Shown here in pieces: positions 36,844 to 43,853 of a stretch of 64,000 nucleotides of DNA. The notes under the pieces were generated by a model, which saw only the letters and a list, made by a program, of their open reading frames with translations, was not told where the DNA came from and made no database searches. The position numbers were made by a program, and so were the translations under genes. Each line of letters opens with the position of its first letter. Position 1 is the stretch's first letter. Source of the stretch: Arenibacter antarcticus (GTDB lineage Bacteria > Bacteroidota > Bacteroidia > Flavobacteriales > Flavobacteriaceae); assembly GCF_041320605.1 (NCBI RefSeq), contig NZ_CP166679.1:2046001-2110000 (forward strand), given 5' to 3'.

Positions 36844-37788
36844 TTAGCTTTCTAGGCCATGTAATACCTTCTTTAGCACTATCTGTGCAGCATAAGTTCT
36901 GTTGTTGGCCTGTTCTATGACAAGGGACTGCTCTCCGTCTAATACATCATCTGCGACTACTATATTTCGACGTACCGGTAAACAGTGCATAAATTTAGCC
37001 TTGTCCAATTTCTTGGCAGTCATGGTCCAGTTTTTATCCTGATGCAATACCTTGCCATAATCTTGGTAATTACTCCAGTTTTTTACGTAGACAAAATCGG
37101 CATCCTCTAAGGCTTTGTCCTGATCGTATTCAATTTTTGAGTTTTTGGTAATTTCGGGGTTTAGTTCATAGCCCTTGGGATGGGTAATAACAAACTCGGC
37201 ATCCTGCAATTGCATCATTTCCACAAATGAATTTGCTACTGCATGGGGCAGAGCTTTGGGATGCGGGGCCCAGGAAAGTACCACCTTAGGTCTTTTTTTT
37301 GTATTGTTTTCCGAGAGCGTAATGGCGTCTGCTAAGGCCTGTAGCGGATGTCCAACAGAACTTTCCATATTGATTACTGGGATTCCGGCGTATTTTTTAA
37401 AGCCATTGAGTACCACTTCGGCCTCATCCTGCTCCTTATTGGTCAAGGTGGCAAAAGCACGTATGGCTACTACATCGCAATATTGAGCCACTACCTGTGC
37501 CGCTTCTTTTATATGTTCTGAGGTCCCTTGGTCCATAATAGTACCATCGTCATATTCCAACGCCCAGCCTTCACTGCCAAAATTCATCACTATGACTTCC
37601 ATTCCAAGATTCATTGCCGCCTTTTGGGTGCTAAGACGGGTTCTTAGGCTGTTGTTAAAAAATAACAAGCAAATGGTCTTGCCCGCTCCCAAGGCCTTGT
37701 GTTGCAAAGGTGCCGCTTTTAAGGATTTTGCTTCCTCTACCCATTGGGGAAGCGAGTCGATGTCTTTTAATGATAAATAATGTTGCAT
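36844..37788 (-). CDS. argF': N-acetyl/N-succinyl-ornithine carbamoyltransferase
   Basis: A 314-residue aspartate/ornithine-carbamoyltransferase-fold enzyme. The carbamoyl phosphate site is NNSLRTRLSTQKAA near residues 45-58 (the S-x-R-T-R form), and MHCLPVRRN is at about 272. It is not a standard ornithine carbamoyltransferase: the overall form and VINMESSVGHPLQALADAI match the N-acylornithine enzymes of Bacteroidota and Xanthomonas. The residue that selects the acyl group lies in MDQGTSEH and is Ser90, neither the Pro of the Bacteroides succinyl enzyme nor the Glu of the Xanthomonas acetyl enzyme. It lies 4 nt behind proB. Confidence 0.92.
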   Translation of the reverse strand: MQHYLSLKDIDSLPQWVEEAKSLKAAPLQHKALGAGKTICLLFFNNSLRTRLSTQKAAMNLGMEVIVMNFGSEGWALEYDDGTIMDQGTSEHIKEAAQVVAQYCDVVAIRAFATLTNKEQDEAEVVLNGFKKYAGIPVINMESSVGHPLQALADAITLSENNTKKRPKVVLSWAPHPKALPHAVANSFVEMMQLQDAEFVITHPKGYELNPEITKNSKIEYDQDKALEDADFVYVKNWSNYQDYGKVLHQDKNWTMTAKKLDKAKFMHCLPVRRNIVVADDVLDGEQSLVIEQANNRTYAAQIVLKKVLHGLES

Positions 37789-37792
37789 GTGT

Positions 37793-38554
37793 TTATTTTA
37801 TAGTGGTAAAAGTCGTTTTGTTCTCAAGGGCATTAATGATAAAATTGTCCTCAATGCCGTTTAGGATCCAGGTTTCTATATTCGCTTTTTGTGCAATGGT
37901 GGCGGCTTCGATCTTAGATTGCATCCCTCCAGTTCCATGCGAGGATTTAGAGTTGTTTATTTCTTTTTCCAGCGTAGCCAAACTATGGACATGCGTTATG
38001 GTCTTTGGATCATTATTGTCTATAGATTCCTTGGTGTAAATGCCATCGGTATTGGTGGCTATGATCAACAAGTCCGCCTTGATCAGGGCAGCGGTAAGTG
38101 CCGCAAGTTTGTCATTGTCTCCAAATTGAATCTCGTCTGTTGCCACGGTATCGTTCTCGTTAATAATCGGGATAAAATTATTGGCAACTAATACATTTAT
38201 GGTATTGCATATATTTTCTTTGGAGACTTCTTTTTCAAAATCGGAGTACGACAATAGACATTGGGAGGTAAATAAGCCCAATTCTCTGAAATTCTCCTGG
38301 AAAATTCGCATTAAATGGGGTTGCCCGATGGAGGCCAAAGCTTGTTTTATTGTTATTTCTTGCCCATTGTGCTCTAATTTCACAAATTGTTTGGCAGCGG
38401 CAATGGCGCCAGAACTTACGATGATAAATTCGTACCGGTCATTTAGTTTGGCAATCTGTCTGCCTATATCCTCAATTTTTCCTCGTGAAATATGATCGGT
38501 TTCCTTGGTAAGGGTATTAGATCCTATTTTTAATAAAATTCTTTTTCGTTTCAT
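37793..38554 (-). CDS. proB: Glutamate 5-kinase (catalytic domain only)
   Basis: A 253-residue amino-acid kinase, first step of proline synthesis. It has LLKIGSNTLTKE at the start, IIVSSGAIAAAK, NENDTVATDEIQFGDNDKLA near residues 135-154 and GTGGMQSKIEAATIA near 207-221. It lacks the C-terminal PUA domain of the E. coli enzyme (about 367 residues), as often in this phylum. Its start overlaps the stop of a degenerate reading frame in the 151-nt gap behind argD, where proA might be expected. Feedback inhibition by proline cannot be judged. Confidence 0.93.
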   Translation of the reverse strand: MKRKRILLKIGSNTLTKETDHISRGKIEDIGRQIAKLNDRYEFIIVSSGAIAAAKQFVKLEHNGQEITIKQALASIGQPHLMRIFQENFRELGLFTSQCLLSYSDFEKEVSKENICNTINVLVANNFIPIINENDTVATDEIQFGDNDKLAALTAALIKADLLIIATNTDGIYTKESIDNNDPKTITHVHSLATLEKEINNSKSSHGTGGMQSKIEAATIAQKANIETWILNGIEDNFIINALENKTTFTTIK

Positions 38555-38705
38555 GTTCCTTGCTTTTTCACCAATTTCTTAGAGGAGTTATCTAGCTTTA
38601 TCAACCCCTTTTGGTTCTCCTCAAGAATTAACTGAAGTACAGTTTTCAAGAGTTTCACCACAGGGTTTGGCGCCGTATTCCTTTCTGATATGGCAAAATA
38701 CTAAT
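38555..38705 (-). pseudogene. Possible degenerate remnant of proA
   Basis: The 151-nt gap between argD and proB codes, in one frame, for SFAISERNTAPNPVVKLLKT and then stops; after a one-base shift it continues as LQLILEENQKGLIKLD and ends in a TGA overlapping the proB ATG. The pattern R-N, about 20 residues, N-x-K-x-L resembles the N-terminus of glutamate-5-semialdehyde dehydrogenase (ProA) as I remember it. I recall proA being next to proB in related operons. This is weak evidence; it could equally be a plain spacer. Confidence 0.3.
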
Positions 38706-39842
38706 TTATGCGAGCTCTTTTTTTAGGGCATCAAAAAATTGATCTAGATTTTCCTTGGTAATATTCAGTGCCGGTAATATTCGCAATACATGTTTGTCGT
38801 TAGCGCCTCCGGTGAACATATGTTGGTTGTGGATCAGTTTTTTTCGCAGTTCCGATACCTCAAAATCAAATTCGAGCCCCAACATAAGCCCCATTCCCTT
38901 TACTTGTTTTACTTGGGGAATGGCAGCGGCCTTTTTCTTGAAATATTCGAAAAGTGTGGCCGAGTTCTCTATGAGGTTTTCTTCTTCAATAACATCCAAT
39001 ACGGCCAGCCCTGCAGCACATGCCAAATGGTTCCCGCCAAAAGTAGTGCCCAAAAGTCCGTAGGAGGCTTTTATACTTTCGTGGATTAGCACCCCGCCAA
39101 TCGGAAATCCGTTACCCATACCCTTGGCAACGGTGATAATGTCTGGTTGAATGTTGAAATGTTGGAAGGCAAAGAATTTACCACTCCTGCCATAACCGCA
39201 TTGTACCTCGTCTGCAATAAGAAGTACCTGATGCTCCTTACAGAGTTTGGCTATATTTTCATAAAATTTCTGAGAAGGCATATCCAAACCACCAACACCT
39301 TGGATGGATTCTATGATTACCGCACAGACATCGCCATTGCTAATCTCACTGATAAAGGCCTGTAGGTCATTAAAAGGGAGAAAGCTTACCTTTTGTTGTT
39401 TGTTGAGTGGGGCATTTATTTTTTCATTATCGGTTACGGCTACCGCTGCCGATGTTCGGCCGTGAAAACCATTTTTAAAGGCAATGACCTTGGACTTCCC
39501 ATTTTGAAAGGATGCTAATTTTAAAGCATTTTCGTTGGCTTCTGCCCCAGAATTGCAGAGGAAAAGGTTGTAGTCCTCACAACCTGAAAGTTTCCCCAAT
39601 TTGGTTGCTAATTCTTCTTGTAGGGGATTTTGGATGGCATTGCTGTAAAAACCAATTTTGTCCAATTGATCTTTAAGTCGGTTTATATAGGTGGGATGGG
39701 AGTGCCCAATGGAGATTACGGCATGTCCTCCATAAAAATCCAAATATTCCTGTCCCTTATCATCAATAACCACAATTCCTTTGGCAGCGACTGGGGTTAC
39801 ATCGTAAAGCGGGTATACATCAAATAATTTCATCTGTTCCAA
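38706..39842 (-). CDS. argD: Acylornithine aminotransferase (class III, PLP)
   Basis: A 378-residue PLP-dependent aminotransferase. The cofactor lysine is Lys240 in TVAKGMGNGFPIGG, the Asp that holds the PLP nitrogen is in LIADEVQCGYGRSGK near residues 208-222, and NSGAEANENALKLA is the phosphate cup near 97-110. It turns N-acylglutamate semialdehyde into N-acylornithine. It lies 44 nt behind proC inside the arg/pro operon. The start may be Met4 instead of Met1. Confidence 0.93.
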   Translation of the reverse strand: MEQMKLFDVYPLYDVTPVAAKGIVVIDDKGQEYLDFYGGHAVISIGHSHPTYINRLKDQLDKIGFYSNAIQNPLQEELATKLGKLSGCEDYNLFLCNSGAEANENALKLASFQNGKSKVIAFKNGFHGRTSAAVAVTDNEKINAPLNKQQKVSFLPFNDLQAFISEISNGDVCAVIIESIQGVGGLDMPSQKFYENIAKLCKEHQVLLIADEVQCGYGRSGKFFAFQHFNIQPDIITVAKGMGNGFPIGGVLIHESIKASYGLLGTTFGGNHLACAAGLAVLDVIEEENLIENSATLFEYFKKKAAAIPQVKQVKGMGLMLGLEFDFEVSELRKKLIHNQHMFTGGANDKHVLRILPALNITKENLDQFFDALKKELA

Positions 39843-39886
39843 TAGTTGTTTGTTCCTGTGGGTGTCTGCCCATAGGGTTAATAAGG

Positions 39887-40681
39887 CTACGCCTTTTTAA
39901 TTTCGTTTATTTTATCGAAGGAGGCTATAATTCCCCTGATCAGGGAAGAACTAAGGCCTTGGTGTTCCATTTCATTAAGTCCGGATATGGTACATCCTCT
40001 GGGTGTGGTAACCTTGTCAATTTCTCGTTCTGGATGACTATCCGACTCAATTAACAAGCTTGCCGCTCCATTACAGGTATGCATCGCCAACTCCTGTGCT
40101 TCTTTGGCATCGAATCCCAACTGTATAGCCCCTTGGGTTGTAGCACGTATCAGTCGCATCCAAAAGGCAATTCCACTGGCGCAGATTACTGTTGCAGCCT
40201 GCATCTGATCTTCGGGAATTTGCATAGAATGCCCCATTCTATTGAAAATGGCTTTGGCCAACTCTATTCGCTTTTGCCCTTTCTCATTGCTACAAATACA
40301 GGTCATGGATTTTCCGACAGAAATGGCTGTATTGGGCATGGCCCTAATAATATAATGGTCTGGCCCAATAATTTCTTCCATTCTAGCAATGCTGAAGCCT
40401 GTAATGGTAGAAATGATTACGTGTTTTTCCGTAAGGAGGTCCTTAACCTCTGCCAAAATTTTTACAAAATGCCCAGGTTGAACCGCAAAAATCAGGATAT
40501 CGGCTTTGCTGACCGCCTCTTTGTTGTCGGAGGTGATACTTACAATTCCATATTTTTCAATTTCCTTCAAGTCGCCCAAATTCCTCTTGGTAAGGATCAT
40601 AGAGGTGGCCCCATTGGTGCTCAAAATGCCCTTGGCAATGGACAATCCTAAATTTCCGGCCCCTATTATGGCTATTTTCAT
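39887..40681 (-). CDS. proC: Pyrroline-5-carboxylate reductase
   Basis: A 264-residue NAD(P)H-dependent enzyme, last step of proline synthesis. It starts MKIAIIGAGNLGLSIAKGIL, the Rossmann motif, and has IRAMPNTAISVGKSMTCIC and the C-terminal DKVTTPRGCTISGLNEMEHQ signature. The open frame could begin eight codons upstream at 40705, but those codons have no counterpart in the family and the Rossmann strand begins at the second Met, so I choose 40681. It stands between argC and argD in the operon, linking proline and arginine synthesis. Confidence 0.94.
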   Translation of the reverse strand: MKIAIIGAGNLGLSIAKGILSTNGATSMILTKRNLGDLKEIEKYGIVSITSDNKEAVSKADILIFAVQPGHFVKILAEVKDLLTEKHVIISTITGFSIARMEEIIGPDHYIIRAMPNTAISVGKSMTCICSNEKGQKRIELAKAIFNRMGHSMQIPEDQMQAATVICASGIAFWMRLIRATTQGAIQLGFDAKEAQELAMHTCNGAASLLIESDSHPEREIDKVTTPRGCTISGLNEMEHQGLSSSLIRGIIASFDKINEIKKA

Positions 40682-40809
40682 TCCCTTAAATTTAATAATT
40701 ATCAAAATGGATTTTTTTAAAGTAATGCCATTTCGTAAAGTTTGATGTTTTGGTTACTGGCGGAGAATAGAGTATATAAAAATTCAACGCCATGGTTTTT
40801 CTAGGGCGG

Positions 40810-41784
40810 TTAAAATACGCCTGCTTTTAATTGCAATCCTGCATTTTCTTCAAATCCAAAGGCTAGGTTCATATTTTGTACCGCCTGTCCCGATGCTCCT
40901 TTTAAGAGGTTGTCTATGGCGGAGGTAATCAGGAGGGTATTATTGTGTTTGTGCAAATGAATATGGCATTGGTTGGTATTCACAACCTGTTTTAGGTTGA
41001 TGTCCTCTTCCGTTACCTGGGTAAATGCGGCATCCTTATAAAAATCGGCATACAGGGCATAGGCCTCCTCTAGGCTTCCTTTGAAATCCGTATATGCGGT
41101 TGCCATGATTCCCCTAGTAAAATTCCCCCTATTGGGCAGAAAGAACAGTTCGCCAGTGTCTTGTTGTAGGCTATGCAAGTTTTCCTCTATTTCCCCAAGG
41201 TGTTGATGGGTAAAGGGTTTGTACCATGATACATTGTTGTTTCTCCAGCTGTAATGAGATGTAGGAGAAAGGCTTACTCCTGCTCCGGTACTTCCAGTTA
41301 CAGCATTAATATGAACCGGGTTTTCTAATAATTTTGCCTGTGCCAATGGCAACAATGCTAATTGTATAGCTGTGGCAAAACAACCTGGATTGGCAATGTG
41401 CCTTGCAGTTTTAATTTCGTCTTTTTTTAATTCTGGTAGGCCATAAACAAAAGTTTTACCATCCAAAATAGAATCTGCCGCCAACCTAAAGTCGTTACTT
41501 AAATCTATGATCCTAGTATCCTTGGAAAATTGATTTTCCTTAAGAAATTTGGTAGAATTTCCATGACCAAGACAAAGGAATACAGCATCTACATCAGGGT
41601 TTACGGTGCCAGTGAACTTTAGGTCCGTTACCCCCAAAAGGTCAGGATGAGCGGTTGTAATTTTCTTGTTGGCTCTAGTGGTGCTGTAGACAAAGTTGAT
41701 TTCCGTATTGGGATGGTTCAAAAGTATTCTGATGAGCTCGCCGCCGGTATATCCCGATCCCCCTATGATTCCTACTTTAATCAT
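40810..41784 (-). CDS. argC: N-acyl-gamma-glutamyl-phosphate reductase
   Basis: A 324-residue NADPH-dependent dehydrogenase that makes N-acylglutamate semialdehyde. The nucleotide motif is GIIGGSGYTGGELIRILL and the active-site cysteine is Cys135 in ANPGCFATAIQLALLPL. GSTGAGVSLSPTSH follows. It overlaps the argG end by 8 nt, which means translational coupling, and is followed by a 128-nt gap before the proC start. Confidence 0.96.
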   Translation of the reverse strand: MIKVGIIGGSGYTGGELIRILLNHPNTEINFVYSTTRANKKITTAHPDLLGVTDLKFTGTVNPDVDAVFLCLGHGNSTKFLKENQFSKDTRIIDLSNDFRLAADSILDGKTFVYGLPELKKDEIKTARHIANPGCFATAIQLALLPLAQAKLLENPVHINAVTGSTGAGVSLSPTSHYSWRNNNVSWYKPFTHQHLGEIEENLHSLQQDTGELFFLPNRGNFTRGIMATAYTDFKGSLEEAYALYADFYKDAAFTQVTEEDINLKQVVNTNQCHIHLHKHNNTLLITSAIDNLLKGASGQAVQNMNLAFGFEENAGLQLKAGVF

Positions 41785-42967
41785 TTTGTGGATTTACGTG
41801 ATTGTATATTTTTCCCGAATTGGAAAGTATCTTTATAAAACCTTTGGCGTCGTCTGCAGTCCAACCTTTATTCATTTCCCCATAACTGCCAAAAGAGGCG
41901 TTCATTAGGTCGTGGGGAGAAGATATGCCATTGAGTTCAAATCGGTATGGATGGAGGCTAACAAAGACATCTCCCGATACGTTTTTCTGGGTGTCGGTGA
42001 GGAATACCTCTATATTCCGCATCACCTCGTCCAAATAGTTTCCTTCGTGCAACAACATACCATAAAAATTCCCTTGTTGTTCCTTTTGAAACTGTTGCCA
42101 TTTGCTAAGCGTGTGTTTCTCTAATAAATGATGGGCCTTTATGATGATAAGAGATGCAGGAGCTTCAAAACCTACCCGTCCTTTTATACCAATAATGGTG
42201 TCACCAACATGAATATCGCGCCCAATGGCATATTTGGAGGCAATGGCTTCTAGCTTTACAATATTGTTTACAGGGGTGTCGTTTTCGCCATCCAACGCAA
42301 TTAGTTCTCCTTTATGGAAGCTTAATGTGATTTGGGTGGGTTCTGTTTGCTGTAATTGGCTAGGGTAGGCACTGTCGGGTAATGATTTGTGTGAAGTAAG
42401 GGTTTCGTCCCCGCCCACGGAGGTACCCCAAAGACCTCGGTTGATAGAGTACTTGGCTTTTTCCCAAGGATAATCTACTCCATTGCTTTTTAAATACTCA
42501 ATTTCTGCTTCCCTAGCCAGTTTATTATCTCGGATAGGGGTAATAATCTCAATTTCAGGAGCAATAATCTGAAAGATCATATCAAATCTAACCTGATCGT
42601 TTCCGGCGCCGGTACTTCCGTGGGCAATATATTTAGCACCTACCTTTTTAGCGTGGTTTACAATTTCGATGGCCTGTACAATACGTTCTGCACTTACCGA
42701 TAGCGGGTAGGTATTATTTTTCAGGACATTCCCGAAAATTAAATACTTTACCACCTTTTCATAAAAGGTCTGCACGGCATCTATAGAGGTGTAGCTAGTA
42801 GCTCCTAATTCCAATGCCTTTTTGTGGATACTGTCTATTTCCTCATTGGAAAATCCGCCAGTGTTAACACTTACGGCATGTACTTCAAATCCTTGGTCCT
42901 TTGATAAATATTTTGCGCAATATGAGGTGTCTAATCCTCCACTGTAGGCCAATACTAATTTTTTCAT
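41777..42967 (-). CDS. argG: Argininosuccinate synthase
   Basis: A 396-residue ATP-dependent ligase that joins citrulline and aspartate. The PP-loop LAYSGGLDTSYCAKYL starts at residue 6. It also has YIAHGSTGAGNDQVRFD near residues 114-130 and the segment KYSINRGLWGTSVGGDETLT, the latter two typical of the family. It lies 47 nt behind the GNAT gene and overlaps argC by 8 nt. The product goes to ArgH at the far end of the same operon. Confidence 0.96.
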   Translation of the reverse strand: MKKLVLAYSGGLDTSYCAKYLSKDQGFEVHAVSVNTGGFSNEEIDSIHKKALELGATSYTSIDAVQTFYEKVVKYLIFGNVLKNNTYPLSVSAERIVQAIEIVNHAKKVGAKYIAHGSTGAGNDQVRFDMIFQIIAPEIEIITPIRDNKLAREAEIEYLKSNGVDYPWEKAKYSINRGLWGTSVGGDETLTSHKSLPDSAYPSQLQQTEPTQITLSFHKGELIALDGENDTPVNNIVKLEAIASKYAIGRDIHVGDTIIGIKGRVGFEAPASLIIIKAHHLLEKHTLSKWQQFQKEQQGNFYGMLLHEGNYLDEVMRNIEVFLTDTQKNVSGDVFVSLHPYRFELNGISSPHDLMNASFGSYGEMNKGWTADDAKGFIKILSNSGKIYNHVNPQND

Positions 42968-43014
42968 CTTACTCGTTTATGTATAATTTCTGGGATTGCA
43001 AAAGTTGCGATCCC

Positions 43015-43635
43015 TTATTTAGTTTTTTTACTTAGAAATAGGCTTTCTTTAATACTTTTCAATCGTTTAAAAGCCTTGGAATTTATCTTTTCCGTGCTGT
43101 TTTCCTTTGCTTTTATTACGGGGTCGTATAGCATCCCTGTACAGAGGCACATTTTCTGTTCCGTTCTGGTCAGGATATCAAAGTTCTTACAGGTCTGGCA
43201 CCCTTTCCAAAATTCTGGATCTGTAGTGAGTTCGGAAAAGGTAACTGGTTTATAGCCCAATTCGTAGTTCATCTTCATCACTGCCAATCCGGTAGTGATA
43301 CCAAATATTTTAGCATCGGGAAACTTAGATCGCGAAAGATCAAAAATCTCTTTCTTTATCTTTTTGGCCAATCCTTGATTTCTGTAATCCGGGTGAACGA
43401 TGAGTCCCGAGTTAGCTACGAATTTCTCGTGTCCCCAGACCTCTATATAGCAGAACCCGGCAAATTTATCACCGTCCAATGCAATTATGGCGTTTCCGTT
43501 ATGAAGTCTTTTTTGAATATACTCTGGGGTACGTTTTGCAATCCCAGTACCGCGTACCTTTGCCGATTCGGCAATAGTATCACAGATGATTTCGGCATAT
43601 TTAAAATGGGAGTCGTTAGCAATAACAATCTTCAT
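43015..43635 (-). CDS. GNAT acyltransferase, candidate N-acylglutamate synthase
   Basis: A 206-residue GNAT-fold protein. The acyl-CoA loop is LIVHPDYRNQGLAKKIKKEI near residues 78-97, a typical motif A with Q-x-x-G-x-A. Behind the GNAT core lies a cysteine set, CQTC near 144-147 and CLC about twelve residues on, that could bind a metal. It is the first gene of the arginine operon, and no other gene for the first step (argA or argJ) is in the window. I therefore infer that it makes N-acetyl- or N-succinylglutamate. An accessory or regulatory acyltransferase is the alternative. The leader-peptide frame is 86 nt upstream. Confidence 0.8.
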   Translation of the reverse strand: MKIVIANDSHFKYAEIICDTIAESAKVRGTGIAKRTPEYIQKRLHNGNAIIALDGDKFAGFCYIEVWGHEKFVANSGLIVHPDYRNQGLAKKIKKEIFDLSRSKFPDAKIFGITTGLAVMKMNYELGYKPVTFSELTTDPEFWKGCQTCKNFDILTRTEQKMCLCTGMLYDPVIKAKENSTEKINSKAFKRLKSIKESLFLSKKTK

Positions 43636-43682
43636 TGAATGTTGCTTTAAATTAAAATTATAATTTGATGTTTTTTGAGAGC

Positions 43683-43773
43683 GGAAATGGACTCACCTAT
43701 TTCCATGATAGAATTGCACCCTTACGGGCGACGACGTGTAGGCGTAAATGAATAAGCAAGGTTAGCAACCTTG
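43683..43773 (-). promoter_or_regulatory. Candidate attenuator structure of the arginine operon
   Basis: On the minus-strand RNA three hairpins follow one another. H1 is CAAGGUU/AACCUUG (43773-43757, loop GCU). H2 is CGCCC-GUAA-GGGUG (43730-43717), a GNRA tetraloop that contains the third Arg codon, Pro codon and stop codon of the leader frame. H3 is GGAAAU/AUUUCC (43704-43683). The 3' arm of H1 (CCUUGC, 43761-43756) can instead pair over six positions with GUAAGG (43725-43720) of H2, giving two exclusive folds. A ribosome held at the Arg codons would decide which forms. No U-run terminator follows, so the output step (Rho, translation start or other) is unknown. Confidence 0.5.
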
Positions 43774-43805
43774 TTATAATTTGATATGTATTCTTTGTTA
43801 TTCAT
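43722..43805 (-). CDS. Arginine-rich leader peptide of the arg/pro operon (27 aa)
   Basis: A short frame of 27 codons plus TAA, starting ATG at 43805 (MNNKEYISNYNK...) and ending SFTPTRRRP. The last codons are ACG CCT ACA CGT CGT CGC CCG TAA, so three Arg codons in a row are followed by Pro and stop, with another Pro four codons before. It begins 10-20 nt behind promoter-like boxes and ends 86 nt before the first gene of the arginine/proline operon. That is the layout of a transcription-attenuation leader peptide. The function is inferred; no homologue is known to me. Confidence 0.7.
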   Translation of the reverse strand: MNNKEYISNYNKVANLAYSFTPTRRRP

Positions 43806-43814
43806 TGTTAAAAT

Positions 43815-43830
43815 CAAAAGTACAAATAAA
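43815..43830 (-). promoter_or_regulatory. Promoter region of the arginine/proline operon
   Basis: Minus strand TACTTTTG (43822-43815) is an exact TAnnTTTG. Just upstream TTTATTTG (43830-43823) is a near match with a TTG 17 nt further up (43850-43848). Either places the transcript start within about 15 nt of the leader-peptide ATG, making the leader frame leaderless or nearly so. Confidence 0.5.
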
Positions 43831-43853
43831 ATTGATTTATCGTATTGCAATTC

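Noticed and set aside
38706..43635. Horizontal transfer of the arginine operon
   Set aside because: Base composition, codon style and the Bacteroidota-specific ArgF' type match the rest of the window; no mobile genes flank it.
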